From Malaya genurostris (Eukaryota; Arthropoda; Insecta; Diptera; Culicidae): a DNA stretch of 64,000 bases. The DNA lies in NCBI RefSeq assembly GCF_030247185.1, contig NC_080572.1, positions 156,119,080 to 156,183,079 on the forward strand, written 5' to 3'. The notes beneath the pieces were generated by a model. That model did no database searches and was not told where the DNA came from. It worked only from the letters and a program-made list of their open reading frames with translations. Shown here in pieces: positions 1 through 12,147 of this stretch. The position numbers were made by a program, and so were the translations under genes. The number at the start of each line of letters is the position of its first letter. Position 1 is the stretch's first letter.

Positions 1-1140
1 GTCTCGACCCAATTGTCTAGACGAAACAGAATCATTTTGATGTGGAACACATCTTTATTTTCTATATAGAGCTGCAAATCAGAAACTCAAGAAAAATACA
101 CGTAGAAATGTGGTCAGGTTTTAAACACTTACAGCTCAGTCTATTTTGTATCAATTATCATTATTATGTCACCATTTGATTGGAAATATTTCTACGTATT
201 GATTTGAATGTTCATAACCATGAATTTTTTATTGCATATCATTGAATTGTTGATTAATAGCTAGCAGTGTCCTATTTTACTGCAAAAAATTTCCGGCATA
301 CTGGATTTCCCTGCCATAGTCGACAGTTTTGAAGGAGTAAGCGATATATCAAAGGCAAAGCATTGCTCTGATTGGTCAATCGATGCTAAAGTGGAGCTGT
401 TGGAAGCACGCGAATCTATAAATATAAGCGAAATTATAGCTAACGTTTCAGTCCTACGAGTACCATGCTATGGGTAGGTTGTTGCTACACAGCAAGACAA
501 AAAGTGCCATATACGATTTGAAGCTTTTATTATTATGCTCTGATCTATTGTCATGCAAGATCGGATGAAAATCCATATTATGTCGCTTTGCCTGAGAAAT
601 TGACAACTACCCCGGGGTAACTTTTCAGTGCTTTAGATTTATTTCTAATTTACATAAAGAGAACTCGATTGATAAAGAGAAAAAGTTTATCGCTTCAACC
701 GAAATCGCAGAATGGTTTTTAAGGCAGAGAAACGCTATAAAAAAATAACTGCATGCATACAAAACTTGAACACAAGCTTTGCGAAGAGAAGCTTAAATAT
801 CGATATCCGTATAGCAAGCCTAAATATCGATATCCGTATCGTGTACAAACATATAATTGCATACATTTGGGTTATTGGTGTAATTTCGTCGGCTACAAAA
901 CAAATACAAATCACGATAAATGAAGTCTATATTCTGGGTTCGCGTGTTCGGTTTCGGTTCAATCTAAGCAGACTCTCGTACATTTGCGAATTCAAAAGTG
1001 TGACGATATTTTTTTTCAAATAAAATTTTATATTATATTTGCTTTAGCTTAACGGCCGATTGTCTTGTTGTTTGGGAGAGAGAAAGGGATGCCGTATTAC
1101 GGGGCGGCATACTCCCCTAGAGTTAGAGTTAGGGAAAGTG
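1..1140. other. AT-rich stretch, no recognisable gene
   Basis: No protein family or RNA gene is recognised here apart from the promoter-like site listed separately. A short direct duplication of TAAATATCGATATCCGTAT lies at about 793-811 and 821-839. A 103-codon open frame at 712-1023 spans this duplication, is AT-driven, has no domain and is unlikely to be a gene. A small hairpin (GCCGTATTACGGGGCGGCAT) sits near 1090. Confidence 0.5.
370..453 (+). promoter_or_regulatory. Candidate TATA/Inr core promoter with inverted CCAAT
   Basis: An inverted CCAAT context (GATTGGTCAATC, 370-381) is followed by TATAAATA at 417-424 and an arthropod-type initiator TCAGTC at 448-453. From the first T of the TATA box to the initiator A is 33 bp, the spacing expected for RNA polymerase II. 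No open frame follows closely, so this may be the promoter of a decayed repeat rather than of a gene. Function is inference from motif order and spacing only. Confidence 0.35.
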
Positions 1141-1199
1141 GGACCTACACAGTATTGAATTGAAATTTAAATACATCATTTGTTTGTGGCATACATCTT

Positions 1200-1400
1200 T
1201 TAGACACACTTTGCGTTCGATGAATCTTCATGTTCTTCAGCTTGTAGCAATGGAGAGATTATTCTGGATTGGGATGCTTTAATGGTGTGACGTTTTTGGG
1301 TAGCTTCCAGCAACTCAGTCAGTTCGAGGCAGGTGAATGCTCCGAATCATCGTTTATACAGGCCATACTGTCAGCAACGTAAAAAAAGTGTGACGATTGA
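1200..1400 (-). pseudogene. Unidentified coding-like fragment
   Basis: On the minus strand the stretch reads as about 42 open codons (LTELLEATQKRHTIKASQSR and on to SSNAKCV and a stop near 1205). A different frame just upstream (VADSMACINDDSEHSPAS) joins it if one base was lost near 1335. The composition looks protein-like, rich in E, Q, K and S, unlike random AT-rich DNA. I do not recognise the family; the C-terminus of a transposase or another TE protein is possible. It lies immediately beyond the abrupt 3' break of the I-type element next door. Confidence 0.25.
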
Positions 1401-1424
1401 TTGAACTGTTTTGGTTGCCTTGTT

Positions 1425-2932
1425 TCACATCAATGGTTCGATCAACCCCATGGGGCTGATCCTTGTAGTTTTTTCGAACAATTTCCGGATACAGGAAAGC
1501 ATAGCAATCGGCCGATACGAATTGTGATCGGAGGCTGGTTTTCCTGGTTTTTGAATGGATATCACTTTCACTTGTCTCCAGTCATGTGGAACAATGTTGT
1601 TCTCAAGGAACTTATTGAATAAACTCAGCAAGCGCCTTTTGGCGGGGTCAGGCAGATTTTTCAACAAGTTGAATTTTATTCTGTCTAATCCCGGGGCTTT
1701 ATTGTTACATGACAAGAGCGCAAGTGAGAGCTCTACCATCGAAAACGGTGTTTCGTTTGTATTTGGTGTCGCGACGCGGGTGATCTTCTGTTCCGGAACA
1801 GAGTCTGGACATACTTTTTTAGCGAAATCGAATATCCAGCGGTTAGAATATTCCTCGCTTGCATTCGTTGTGTTATGATTGCGCATTCGTCGGGCTGTGT
1901 TCCAAAGAGTGCTCATAGATGTTTCTTTTGTCAGGCCGTCTACGAACCGACGCCAGTAACCGCGTTTCTTAGCTCTAATCAAGTTCTTAATTTTAACGTC
2001 TAACGCCGCGTAATTCCGGTAATTATCAGGTGTTCCATTTTTTCTGAATATTTTATACGCGGAGGCTCTCTCCGCGTTTAAATTTGTGCACTCTTTGTCC
2101 CACCACGGGTTGGGAGGACGGATGTTAGTTTTCGCGCCGGGTACACGTTTCGTCTGAGCTTGAGTCGCGGTGTCGAGAATCAAGCCAGCCAAAAACGTGT
2201 ACTCTTCCTCCGGAGGAAGTTGTTGAGTTCTTTCAAGTTTCTCAGATATCGCGGTCGCATAGCTATTCCAATCAATATTTCGTGTGAGGTCATACGAAAT
2301 ATTGATTGTTTTCGATGGTTTTGAGCCACTGGTGATTGATATTACGATCGGTAGATGGTCGCTACCGTGGGGATCAGGAATTACCTCCCACGTGCAATCC
2401 AACCGTAGCGATGTCGAGCAAAGGGATAAATCCAGCGCACTTGGTCTTGCTGGTGGTGCAGGAATCCGTGTCATTTCTCCCGTATTCAAGATTGTCATAT
2501 TGAAGTTGTCGCAGATATCATGGATCATAGCTGATCTGCTATCGTCGTGAAGACAGCCCCATCCCGTACCGTGTGAGTTAAAGTCTCCTAAAACCAACGT
2601 CGGTGCGGGAAGGAGCTCAATGATATCACTGAGCCACCGATGCCCAACCGAGGCTCTTGGGGGAATATAGATTGAAGCAATGCAAAGATCCTTGCCTTTG
2701 ATTGTAACATGACATGCGACAGTTTCAATACCTGATATCGAGGGGAGGTTAATTCGATAAAAAGAATAGCACTTTTTGATCCCCAAAAGTACTCCTCCGT
2801 AGGGATCATCTCGATCCAGGCGAATAATGTTAAAATCGTGGAAGTTTAAGGATATTTCAGAAGTTAGCCAAGTTTCGCACAATGCAAATGCGTCACATTT
2901 CGATCCGTGACCTCGGTAAATGATTTAGCCAT
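1425..2932 (-). pseudogene. I-C ORF2 remnant (endonuclease plus start of RT)
   Basis: ORF2 of I elements encodes an APE-type endonuclease, reverse transcriptase and RNase H for target-primed integration. Here the endonuclease is readable from CETWLTSEISL through GDFNSHGTGW and GSDHLPIVIS, then the linker and the RT N-terminal KAPGLDRIKF and QKPGKPASDHNSYRPIAML. After FEK the frame leaves homology and ends at 1425. The expected start (ATGGCTAA, 2932) is present, but about 75 bp just after it are missing compared with I-A, removing the QWNCRSI strand and shifting the frame, so the long open frame only begins near 2882. Two independent lesions make the copy dead. It is the best local reference for the endonuclease region that is damaged in I-A. 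Confidence 0.85.
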
Positions 2933-4272
2933 CGAAGGATACAATCGCTGAGAGAAGGGGCCAATTTGCAGTCAACTGCTTCAAATATGTTTTTACTGTT
3001 GGCATGAAAGCAATTAAAATGCTTCTAAGAGGGTCAGAAATATTGAAAGTTGTAAAAATCCAGTTCACAACATCAGAGAACTTGATAAGTCCAGCACCTA
3101 GTTGGTTCTCTGGTAGATTTTCTGGGACGCTTGGGGATTTTGTAGTCCCTGGAAGTGGTGGGAATTCCATCTCGGAATTGAGTTTTCCGAGACCAGGAGC
3201 TTTTTGCTTCGGTGGTTTGTCCCGATTCCCGTTAGCTGTAACTTTTCGAAGCCCTTCGGAAGACACCTTCGAACCCTTACTAGGTAGCTTATGAGAGGAT
3301 TTATTCATTCTTTTCCTACAGCTATGAGGGACCGCCGATGATGGACCTTCCAAAGGGTCGTCAGAATCGCTCTCGTCAGTTGACAAGCAGGCATATGGGT
3401 TCGTTGTCAGTTTAGGAGGGGTGGCACTCTTAAGCATCTCGGCAAAGGAACGCTTGGAGTGTTCCTTCAGGGAACGCTTCATCCGATCTCCTCGCAGCTT
3501 ATACGCAGGACATGCCATTAGGTCATGCGGACCCTCCTTGCAGTAGAGACACTTTTCAGCATTCTTACCGCAAGAGCCATCCGCATGAGCCTCCCCACAG
3601 TTAGCACACCGGGGCTTATTGCAGCAATGAGAAGCTGTATGCCCCAATTGTTTGCAATTGGTACAATTCATTACTCGAGGTATAAAAAGACGAACAGGCA
3701 GACGAACCCGGTCCAAGAGGATGTAGTTGGGCAAAGCAGAGCCGGCGATGGTCACACGATAAGAGTCAGATTGGGGATAAGACTTTGTTCCATCCCCGGC
3801 GATCGATACTGAATGCAATCGCTTGCAGTCCAGTATCTTGACGTTCTTAAGTGAGAGGTCCTTAAAACAGCCCTCTCCGTACTTAAGAACGTCCTCGCAA
3901 GTCAAACTCGAATCGGTGACCACACCGTCGATTTCTACTTCGCGAGCTGGCACGTAGACGCGGTACTCCCGCGTAAAATGATCATTTTGAACGAGCTCAT
4001 TAGCCTGATTTGAGCTGGTGAGCAGAACCCTGAGCTTATCTGGGCGTATTTTATCAATACTTTTTATAGTATTGTACCGCGAGGACAGATCCCGCGATAT
4101 TTTCAAAACATTCAATTTTTTTTTCTTTAGCCTTGGTCCGGAAATAAACCGAGTAAGGCCCGGCCGAGAGTGCAAGCCCATCGGGATAACTCTTTATGCG
4201 AGACTTACTGCTGCCAACAGAAGTCTCCATCTGATCATCGAGAACGGAGGGGTCGGGATTCGAATTTGACAT
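2925..4272 (-). pseudogene. I-C ORF1 (gag-like, three zinc knuckles), frameshifted
   Basis: ORF1 of I-type elements is a nucleic-acid-binding protein that packages element RNA. The frame starts at ATG 4272 and reads to about 4130, where an A-run (plus-strand T-run near 4115-4127) carries a one-base indel; the second frame then runs to the stop at 2925. Visible parts are an N-terminal RRM-like segment (PYSVYFRTK), YRVYVPAREVEIDGVV, three zinc knuckles (CTNCKQLGHTASHC, CANCGEAHADGSC, CLYCKEGPHDLMAC), a Ser/Lys-rich linker and a hydrophobic C-terminal tail ending VSFDG. Length is about the same as the intact I-A ORF1 (450 residues). The stop overlaps the ORF2 ATG as in I-A and I-B. Confidence 0.85.
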
Positions 4273-4758
4273 GTCGCGGAGCTACCTCCGCGCAGAAATA
4301 AATGATTGGAGGGGGGGGTAATGAACGGTCGAATGTAGAAGAAAAAAAATATACAAAATAATAGTACTTAACTTTTAATCCAACGGGGGCCACCAAGGCC
4401 AAGCCCTCGTCGATCGGCGTATCGCCGCTTCGAGGGCGTGCAAAAAACCTCCGAGAGGAAAAAGCACACTCACTTATAATCCGCACAGTGTAATCACAAT
4501 GGCCACTGAAATCTGGCCTTGATCGATCAAACAATCACCGGCTAACGGTACTGTTTCGATCGTCCGCTCACAACAATGCACTGCTTCAGTGTATAATGTA
4601 CAAAAAACCTCTCACAGAAAAAAAGCACTATTGTCTATCACACAATAGCGATATAATCTAGTTTTGATCGTCCGGTCACGTTATCACACACGGCACTGGT
4701 TTTTTTTCGCAGTAAACACAAAGCACGTCCGTTCGCTCGGAAGGTTGAAACGGCAATG
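4273..4758 (-). other. 5' UTR of I-C with short hairpins
   Basis: The leader is homologous in order to the I-A 5' UTR. It carries the recurring module with CCTCTCGGAGG followed by TTTTTTGCAC, plus ACCGTTAGCCGGTG. It starts with the shared terminus CATTGCCGTTTCAACC next to the (TA)n tract. I-type elements carry an internal promoter here; I see no TATA box. Confidence 0.6.
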
Positions 4759-4765
4759 TATTTCA

Positions 4766-6451
<1,686 letters not shown>

Positions 6452-6707
6452 GTCGATGATCAGGAATCAAAACTAATGGGCTAAAGTGGCATGTTCCTCT
6501 AGTTATTTGGAGATTTGTGCCTTGCCGTAGCTTCTCATCTACCTTATGATGGGAAGGGAAGGATAAAAGGAGCATGGAAAGGAATCGGGAAGTGGGTGAG
6601 GTGGGAAAACAATACAAAACATAAAGAAGTAAATCGTTCTGCATCCCCGAAAGGATGCAGAATATTGAATCGTCCGTATAACAAGCAATGTGTTCATCAA
6701 GTTGTCG
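6452..6707. other. Unassigned spacer between two TE remnants
   Basis: A purine-rich patch (about 6540-6610) and a short hairpin, CATCCCCGAAAGGATG at about 6642-6657. No domain is recognised on either strand. Confidence 0.4.
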
Positions 6708-8655
6708 TTACAAATAACCAGTCAACCATTCCTCACGAAGAGGATAGCTGACATTGAATGTTTTGGAAGGAAAACTGCATGTGAGAGTTAGGTCACTAGG
6801 AGCGAGTAAATACTCATCCCAGGTAACGATTCGAGACCACAAGCGAGTGTGGCTAGTACCATAGTCTATAAGGTTACTGTTCCAGAGCCCTGTAACCTTA
6901 AGATGGTAGCCCTGTAACCTTAAGATGGTATACACAAGATAATGCAATTAGGAACACATGTAGTGGTTTAATACACAGTAGCGCTTCTAGAGCAGCAGTA
7001 GGAGTTGTCGTGAATGCTCCTATCATCGCCATTAGGACCATCCTTTGGAGATGATTTAACTTTGACTGAACTGTCGCAATTTCTCCTTTCTGCCACATTA
7101 CAAGACGTATGGTCTAACGATAGTTGTGTAGATCCAATAAATGTAGCTGGGTTTGAATCCCCATGATTTTTCAAACGCCCGTCTGCATTGGCCAAAAGCC
7201 ATGCAAGCTCTTTTAATCCTGAAGTCAATGTGAACAGACCAATTCAGTTTTGAATCAAGAATAATCCCGACGTATTTAACTTGATCGACCACAGTGACCT
7301 CTGAACCGAAGAACTGTAACGGACGAGCTCCTGTGATTATCGTACGATGAGTGAAAAGCACCATTGATGTTTTGACCGGATTTACAGATAATCCAATCTG
7401 ACAACACCATTGCTCAACAGATCACAGGGCTTGCTGCATTAAATCAAAATGAGTGTAAATGCTTATACCGGTCATTAATAAATGATAATCGTCGGCTAAA
7501 CCATGAGTCGGAAATCCAAGGTTATTAAGTTTCCTTAACACGTTGACTGCCACGACCATTCTCAGAATTCCGGTCTAAAAAGCCAATTGCATTTAATCAT
7601 TTTATATTATTAAAGACTATAATTATATTACATAGTAATCATCAAAAAGCATAGAACATTGATTTTTTGTTCTCTTCCCAGAAGCCATCTATCCATATTA
7701 GCACTGATATGCTACTAGTTTAAGCGTAGCTACGCGACAATGGCAAGTAAACACAGTACGAGATAACTCGCAGTCGGCGTCCTAGCAAAGAACGGAATAT
7801 ACGAGTTATCTCGTAGTTGGCAGTCAACGTGTTAACAAACCATCAGCGACTAGGTTCCATGAAAGTGGGGATAGTACACCACCTTAAGGACACCCACAGA
7901 CACTTAGCTTTCTAATCTCCGCTTGCCGAAGCGATGCACAGAGAAATCGATTGCTAAGCATTGCGTGTATCCAAATTGTGATACTTGAAGGTATGTCATG
8001 ACCACGGACTGCTTCCAGAATTGAATAGAAAGATACGTTATCAAAGGCACCTTCAATATCTAGGAAAACTCCCAAGCAAGATTGCTTTTGTGAGAAAGCT
8101 TTTTAAATCTGATACACAACATCATGTAACAGGGTTGTAGTAGACTTTTCACGCTGGTAAGCATGTTGCATTTCATGTAGCGGATGCACACCAAACTCAC
8201 ATTCCTGATATAGCGATCGACTATGCGTTCCACTGTTTTAAGAAGAAATGAGCTAAGACTGATAGGCCTGAAACTCTTCACTTCCTCATAAGTGTAGCGA
8301 CCGCCATTGGGAATAAATTTGACAATTATTTCCTGCTAAGCTCTTCAAATATATGCTGTCGCAAGACTAAAAGTAAGTATTATTTTTCAAAACATGTTTG
8401 AAATGTTCATACCCTTTCTGCAGTACGACTGGGAAAACTCCATCCTTTCCAGGAGATTTGTACGGAGCGAAGCTCTCAACTGTTCATTTCACCGATTCAA
8501 TCGTCACAATTCTTTGAGCAAGAGTCCAAGAATCGTAACTACAAGAAAAAGCCTCGGGAACAGCTGTCGGTGATGGCTCCATATATCCTGGAAAGTGAGT
8601 GTTAAAATGATAGTGAAGTACATCACCCTCGAAAGACAAGTACTCACCACTCAGT
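6708..8655 (-). pseudogene. R1/LOA-group non-LTR reverse transcriptase remnant
   Basis: The minus strand carries pieces of one RT in several frames. In coding order: a pre-RT segment (LSGEYLSFEGDVLHYHFNTH, about 8640), a short YKSPGKDGV motif (about 8460), FRPISLSSFLLKTVERIVDR (about 8270), LDIEGAFDNVSFYSILEAV (about 8060), GLADDYHLLMTG (about 7500, the YxDD-type box), LSVNPVKTSMVLFTHR (about 7370), KYVGIILDSKLNWSVHI (about 7280) and LNHLQRMVLMAMIGAFTTTP (about 7050). A short run continues to about 6708 where an RNase H domain would be expected. Many indels and a TTAA MITE interrupt it. Motif style suggests the R1/LOA group; the exact clade is uncertain. The gene is dead. Confidence 0.7.
7539..7831. 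mobile_element. TTAA-flanked MITE (piggyBac-type)
   Basis: TTAA lies at 7535-7538 and again at 7832-7835. Between them is a 293-bp AT-rich element with 14-bp terminal inverted repeats CACGTTGACTGCCA and a subterminal inverted repeat (ACGAGATAACTCG near 7758; complement near 7800). TTAA duplication is the hallmark of piggyBac transposition. It has no ORF. The interrupted RT frame reads straight across one TTAA (ADGLL then RKLNNLGF), so the insertion is precise. Confidence 0.85.
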
Positions 8656-9003
8656 TGCTTTGTGGGGCCCAGCGCAGTTCGCACAGCGAGGGGTAGATTC
8701 CTCTTCAACTGCACATTTGTTGGTAGCATGATTCGATCCGCAGTGGTTGCAACGGCTAATCATGTGGCAATTTCGAGCACCATGTCCGAAGTGTAGACAT
8801 TTCATGCAGTGAGTTAGATCTCTGTGTTTGTTGCGGCAGAGTTCTCATTTCACGATGACATGATCGATGGCCTTCAGTTCCTTAAGCTGCTTTAACGTGA
8901 TTGTACCTCTCTTGAAGTGAATTATGTACAACGCGTCTCTGTACATGCGTTTATCCTCTTCTCGATGTTTCATTAGATGAATTGCCATATCCAGTTTTTT
9001 AAG
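8656..9003 (-). pseudogene. Jockey-type ORF1 fragment with zinc knuckles
   Basis: Reads on the minus strand as YRDALYIIHFKRGTITLKQL (about 8945), then CMKCLHFGHGARNCH, CNHCGSNHATNKC and CANCAGPHKATE (to about 8656). This is the gag-like nucleic-acid-binding part of Jockey/Juan-type ORF1, resembling the Jockey-E ORF1 of this window (YRDQLYLFHLEKGSIT). It has a stop after VIVK. It is fused on one side to an R1/LOA-type RT segment and on the other to a CR1-like endonuclease, which is not a natural gene order, so this block is a patchwork. Confidence 0.7.
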
Positions 9004-9319
9004 ATTTGATAAGGTATCCATCAGTGACTCTTCGCTGACTAATGATAATTTTGTCGTGAAGAGCCATTTGATTTTCGACTTGCGAGAGTGAGCTCAGATG
9101 TTGTTTGAACAATGATAGATCATTGATGCGATCAGGCGGGAGATGACTGTATTGCCAGTATACAGAGAATGAGTTACCGAAAATTTGCTTGGAGAGCGTA
9201 TTACTGTTTAACCAAGTCTCTGTAAACACGTAGATGTCATAGGAACCGCCGGAGCAAGCGAGCCGATAATCTTCCAAAGAGCAATTGATTCCACCGACGT
9301 TTTGATAGTAGAAACTCAA
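9004..9319 (-). pseudogene. CR1-like ORF2 N-terminus (endonuclease), internally deleted
   Basis: The frame starts FYYQNVGGINCSLEDYRLAC and reaches FTETWLN with the catalytic Glu, the usual opening of a CR1/Jockey-superfamily endonuclease. After about 55 residues it jumps to a later segment (YSHLPPDRINDLSLFKQHLS), so the central endonuclease is deleted in place. The frame ends at 8999 without reaching RT. It follows ORF1 of the same element directly, with a 4-bp overlap (9316-9319). Confidence 0.7.
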
Positions 9320-10553
9320 ACTAATGTTGTCTGGAATTTCGTTCTTTGCTGGATGAGGACAGGTAGCGGAGAGCGACGTACAGGGGATCGTGTATAGACA
9401 GGGCGAGACAGTCTTAGTGATAATGCATATATTCGAGGAGATTGCAAGCGAGTGTTGTTTTGGATATTATGTAGATGAAGGGGTGGAGGATGGGGAGAAT
9501 TCGAAACTCGATGAATTGATTGTCTCGAATTGAGGGCTAAAAAAGGGGTAATTTTGGTTTGTCTTTGAGGGATAGAACTGCCTATCGAATTAACTATAGT
9601 GTAAGCTGGGGAGACTGTCGGAGGGGGGGCAGTATAAGGGATGTTTGATAAAACTGAGATGGTAGCTTGCCTGTTATTAGATGCTGAATGTTGAGGCTGG
9701 TGTGATTGTAGTGAGCTGGACGTTGCTGTAGTTATTGAACTGGTGAGGTGCGATGCAGCAAGTGATGTTGATTCTTCCATGATGAAAACAGCGGGAGTAC
9801 AGTCGATCGATGTAGTTGGGACGGTGGAGGATGACGATGACGGAGGGCAAGTTTCTGAATTCACAACGCTTGAGGTGACAGGAATTTCAGTACTATTGGT
9901 GACCATCATTGGCGTTAAGACAGCTTTCTCTTGTATAGAAGTGATGTTAGGTTGTGTCAAACTGTTGTGCAAACAAACGGTTGACGGTGCAAAGGTGTCG
10001 GAAGCAGGTATCGGAACATCGAATTTTGCCACTTTATCTGGCTGTGTAATGGATGGCCGGCTAGTGCTACTAGTACGAGGACATTTGTTGTTGTCATCGA
10101 ATATAGACTCAAAGAGATTTGTCAAATCCAACTGTAAGTTGTCGAGGCGTTTGTGGAAAGTTGTACCCTTGTTTACAGAGGCATCCAATCTATCCCGAAG
10201 ACCAGATTGGTTGATGCAGCAAGCATTGGCACCAGGTTGAGACAACATACGGCAAAAATTTTGCATTGAATCTGTTAAACTAATTTCAATATAGAAGTAG
10301 TACGCTGGAGAACCAAATTCATCGTGTCTTGTGTCGAACTGTTTCTGTTTGAGAACACACGGCATTTAGGACAAATCCAACATACTCCAGGAGAGTCACG
10401 AATGGTCTTGAAGAGCGAATTGTTCACATTGGAGCACTTCAGATGAAAACTGTCAGAACAGTATTCACAAGTCATTTTGCCGTTTCTCGATCCAGCCGAA
10501 CCGAAACAGGGCTCGGCATCGCTTTTACTTCTTGTCATATTTATATTCGACAC
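9316..10553 (-). pseudogene. CR1-like ORF1 with N-terminal PHD finger
   Basis: The first frame (from 10553) has a PHD-type zinc finger: CEYCSDSFHLKC, then CWICPKC, within about the first 65 residues. A frameshift between about 10365 and 10290 moves to a second frame of up to 349 codons (10365-9316), which is low-complexity, rich in Ser, Thr and Pro (for example VTSSVVNSETCPPSSSSSTV). PHD fingers occur in ORF1 of some CR1-group elements; the acidic/STP-rich tail is not a known fold. Its neighbour 9004-9319 supplies the start of ORF2. Upstream lie about 300 bp of leader and then repeat G, whose TATA-like box would face this gene. Confidence 0.6.
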
Positions 10554-10869
10554 AGGCTATTGACAGATGCGTGAGTGCGCGAGAGTGTCGTGAGTACTAT
10601 TGACTTTGATATACTAGGTCGAACAAAAGCGAAACAGCAACTCCGATGAATAATGATTAGTGATTTATATTACGAAATCGTAGCGTAGAGCCGATATAAA
10701 TACACTACAATATTGGAATTGCTTAAAATCACTTCACACGACGTGTGGTTCGCGGCTTGATAACGATATAAAAACATGGAAATTAGTAGAGCGAAATCGA
10801 ACGACTTGTAATAGCTTGGTATGATACACTCGAAATAATATTTTATACTCATCCAGTAGATAATCGGAG
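10554..10869 (-). other. Leader upstream of the PHD ORF1
   Basis: Noncoding. On the minus strand it contains a GAGTATAAAATAT TATA-like box near 10852, about 300 bp before the ORF1 start, and short AT-rich segments. Whether it is an element 5' UTR or the downstream part of repeat G is unresolved. Confidence 0.4.
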
Positions 10870-11165
10870 CTGATATGAGCTTGACTACCTCAAAACCGTC
10901 GTTCGGGTGCGAAAAGGGCAAGCAAGCGTGACGAATTTCTCTCATTATTTTTAAAAGTTTTAGAAAACTTAGTTTTTCAGTTATTTATGGTTATCTCACG
11001 CTGTTGAAAATTTAATCCCAAATTCCTGATCATTTTCCATTAGCTTGTAGATAAAATTATGTTAGTAGGTTAAGTATATCAAGAGATATTCGCGATAAAG
11101 TTCTGCTCATACTTTTACAGGGTAAATTCTGAAAAGGCGCCCCATAGTAAAGTAAGTCGTATTCA
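10870..11165 (-). repeat. Dispersed repeat family G, copy G1
   Basis: On the minus strand it begins TTTTGTCGTGAATACGACTT, followed by ACTTTACTATGGGGCGCCTT, and runs to CTCAAAACCG-type sequence. The first bases contain the palindrome GTCGTGAATACGAC. The same sequence block recurs at 19.39-19.69 kb (minus), 54.21-54.53 kb (plus) and 55.60-55.83 kb (plus). In 10.87-11.17 kb it abuts the Pao/BEL remnant. Class unknown: a solo LTR and a non-autonomous DNA element both remain possible. Confidence 0.75.
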
Positions 11166-11540
11166 CGACAAAAGAATCCATGATCGCACGTGACGAATGC
11201 GATCGGTGGTTCCATCTGAAGTGTATGAAACTTTCAATTTCACCACCAGAGGAAGAAAGATGGATTTGCCCCAAGTGTTTAGACGCGGAAAACGAACTTA
11301 CTCAACTAAAGACCCTACAAAAGTAAGCGGTATACAAAGACGTCATTCAAGAAATACTTCGGGAAAATAGAATTGCGATTGAGCAATTAATAAAAAACCA
11401 TGCAGGCAATTAAATCAGAAACTGAAGCGCCTGTACCAGGTACGTATCTAAAACGTCAAGCGCTTATGAGTTAACCCAAATATGGAGGCACGGCCAAGGA
11501 ATGGCCTAAATTCAAGAAATGCAACCAGAAGAAAACAGCC

Positions 11541-11975
11541 ATGAAATCAGAAGAAAGGAGCAATCTGGCTTTCAAATCAGGACTATGCTTGAGCTGTATT
11601 GCATTTGAGAATCATAAAATGCGAAACTGCAGAAAAACAAAATATGCAACAAAAACATCACCAGTTACTACACAACAAATACCAATGGATGAAGAAATTC
11701 AAGAGGTGGAATTGAATAACCACCACGAACACACCAAACAAAACGTTTTCTACCAAATAGTACCCGTAACTTTGCGCAACGGGAATAAGAAAATTGAAAC
11801 GTATGCATTTTTGGATGCCGGTTCGTCACTCACGCTTCTCGACGATAATACGACTAGAGAACTAGAGCTACAAGGAAGGTCTGATCCACTAACACTTAAA
11901 TGGACACAAAATGTCACCATTAATGAGGAGAGCCGCAGAGTTCAACTGAAAATTCATGGCGAATTCAACAAGTAA
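11541..11975 (+). pseudogene. Pao/BEL gag-protease fragment
   Basis: A 144-codon open frame. Residues about 13-30 carry a Cys/His cluster (CLSCIAFENHKMRNC) resembling the gag zinc knuckle of Pao/BEL elements. Residues about 90-105 are the aspartic protease signature FLDAGSSLTLLDD. The protease would normally cut the gag-pol polyprotein inside the particle. The frame ends at a stop soon after the protease and the rest of pol is in other frames. The start codon here is arbitrary because the true gag start lies upstream in disrupted sequence that includes the PHD finger. Confidence 0.7.
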
Positions 11976-12147
11976 TTTAATAACAACAATCTTCAATTGC
12001 TTAAGCAGCAATCAATGGATTTAAAAAACTGCAGACTGAATATCCATATTGAAAAGATATTTCATTAAAAAATTATAAGGATGTACGACCGACAATTCTT
12101 ATTGGACTGAGTCATAGTCACCTTTTAATAAACAACAAACAAAAGAA

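Larger units (their letters stand above)
1469..4758 (-). mobile_element. I-type non-LTR retrotransposon copy I-C, 3'-truncated
   Basis: Minus-strand relative of I-A (56.0-62.3 kb). Its 5' end matches I-A: both begin CATTGCCGTTTCAACCTTCC. It carries the 5' UTR, ORF1 and the endonuclease half of ORF2, then stops abruptly at an A-run inside the RT domain near 1469. RT core, RNase H and 3' UTR are all missing. Target-primed reverse transcription normally loses the 5' end, so a 3' loss points to a later deletion or rearrangement, or reverse transcription from an RNA cut short at the internal A-run. The 5' end lies about 10 bp from a 211-bp (TA)n tract. No target duplication is visible. Confidence 0.85.

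Noticed and set aside
712..1023. 103-codon open frame as a gene
   Set aside because: AT-rich, spans a small duplication, no domain, no start context or conserved copy in the window.
9743..10240. 165-codon plus-strand frame
   Set aside because: Antisense shadow of the Ser/Thr/Pro-rich ORF1 on the minus strand.
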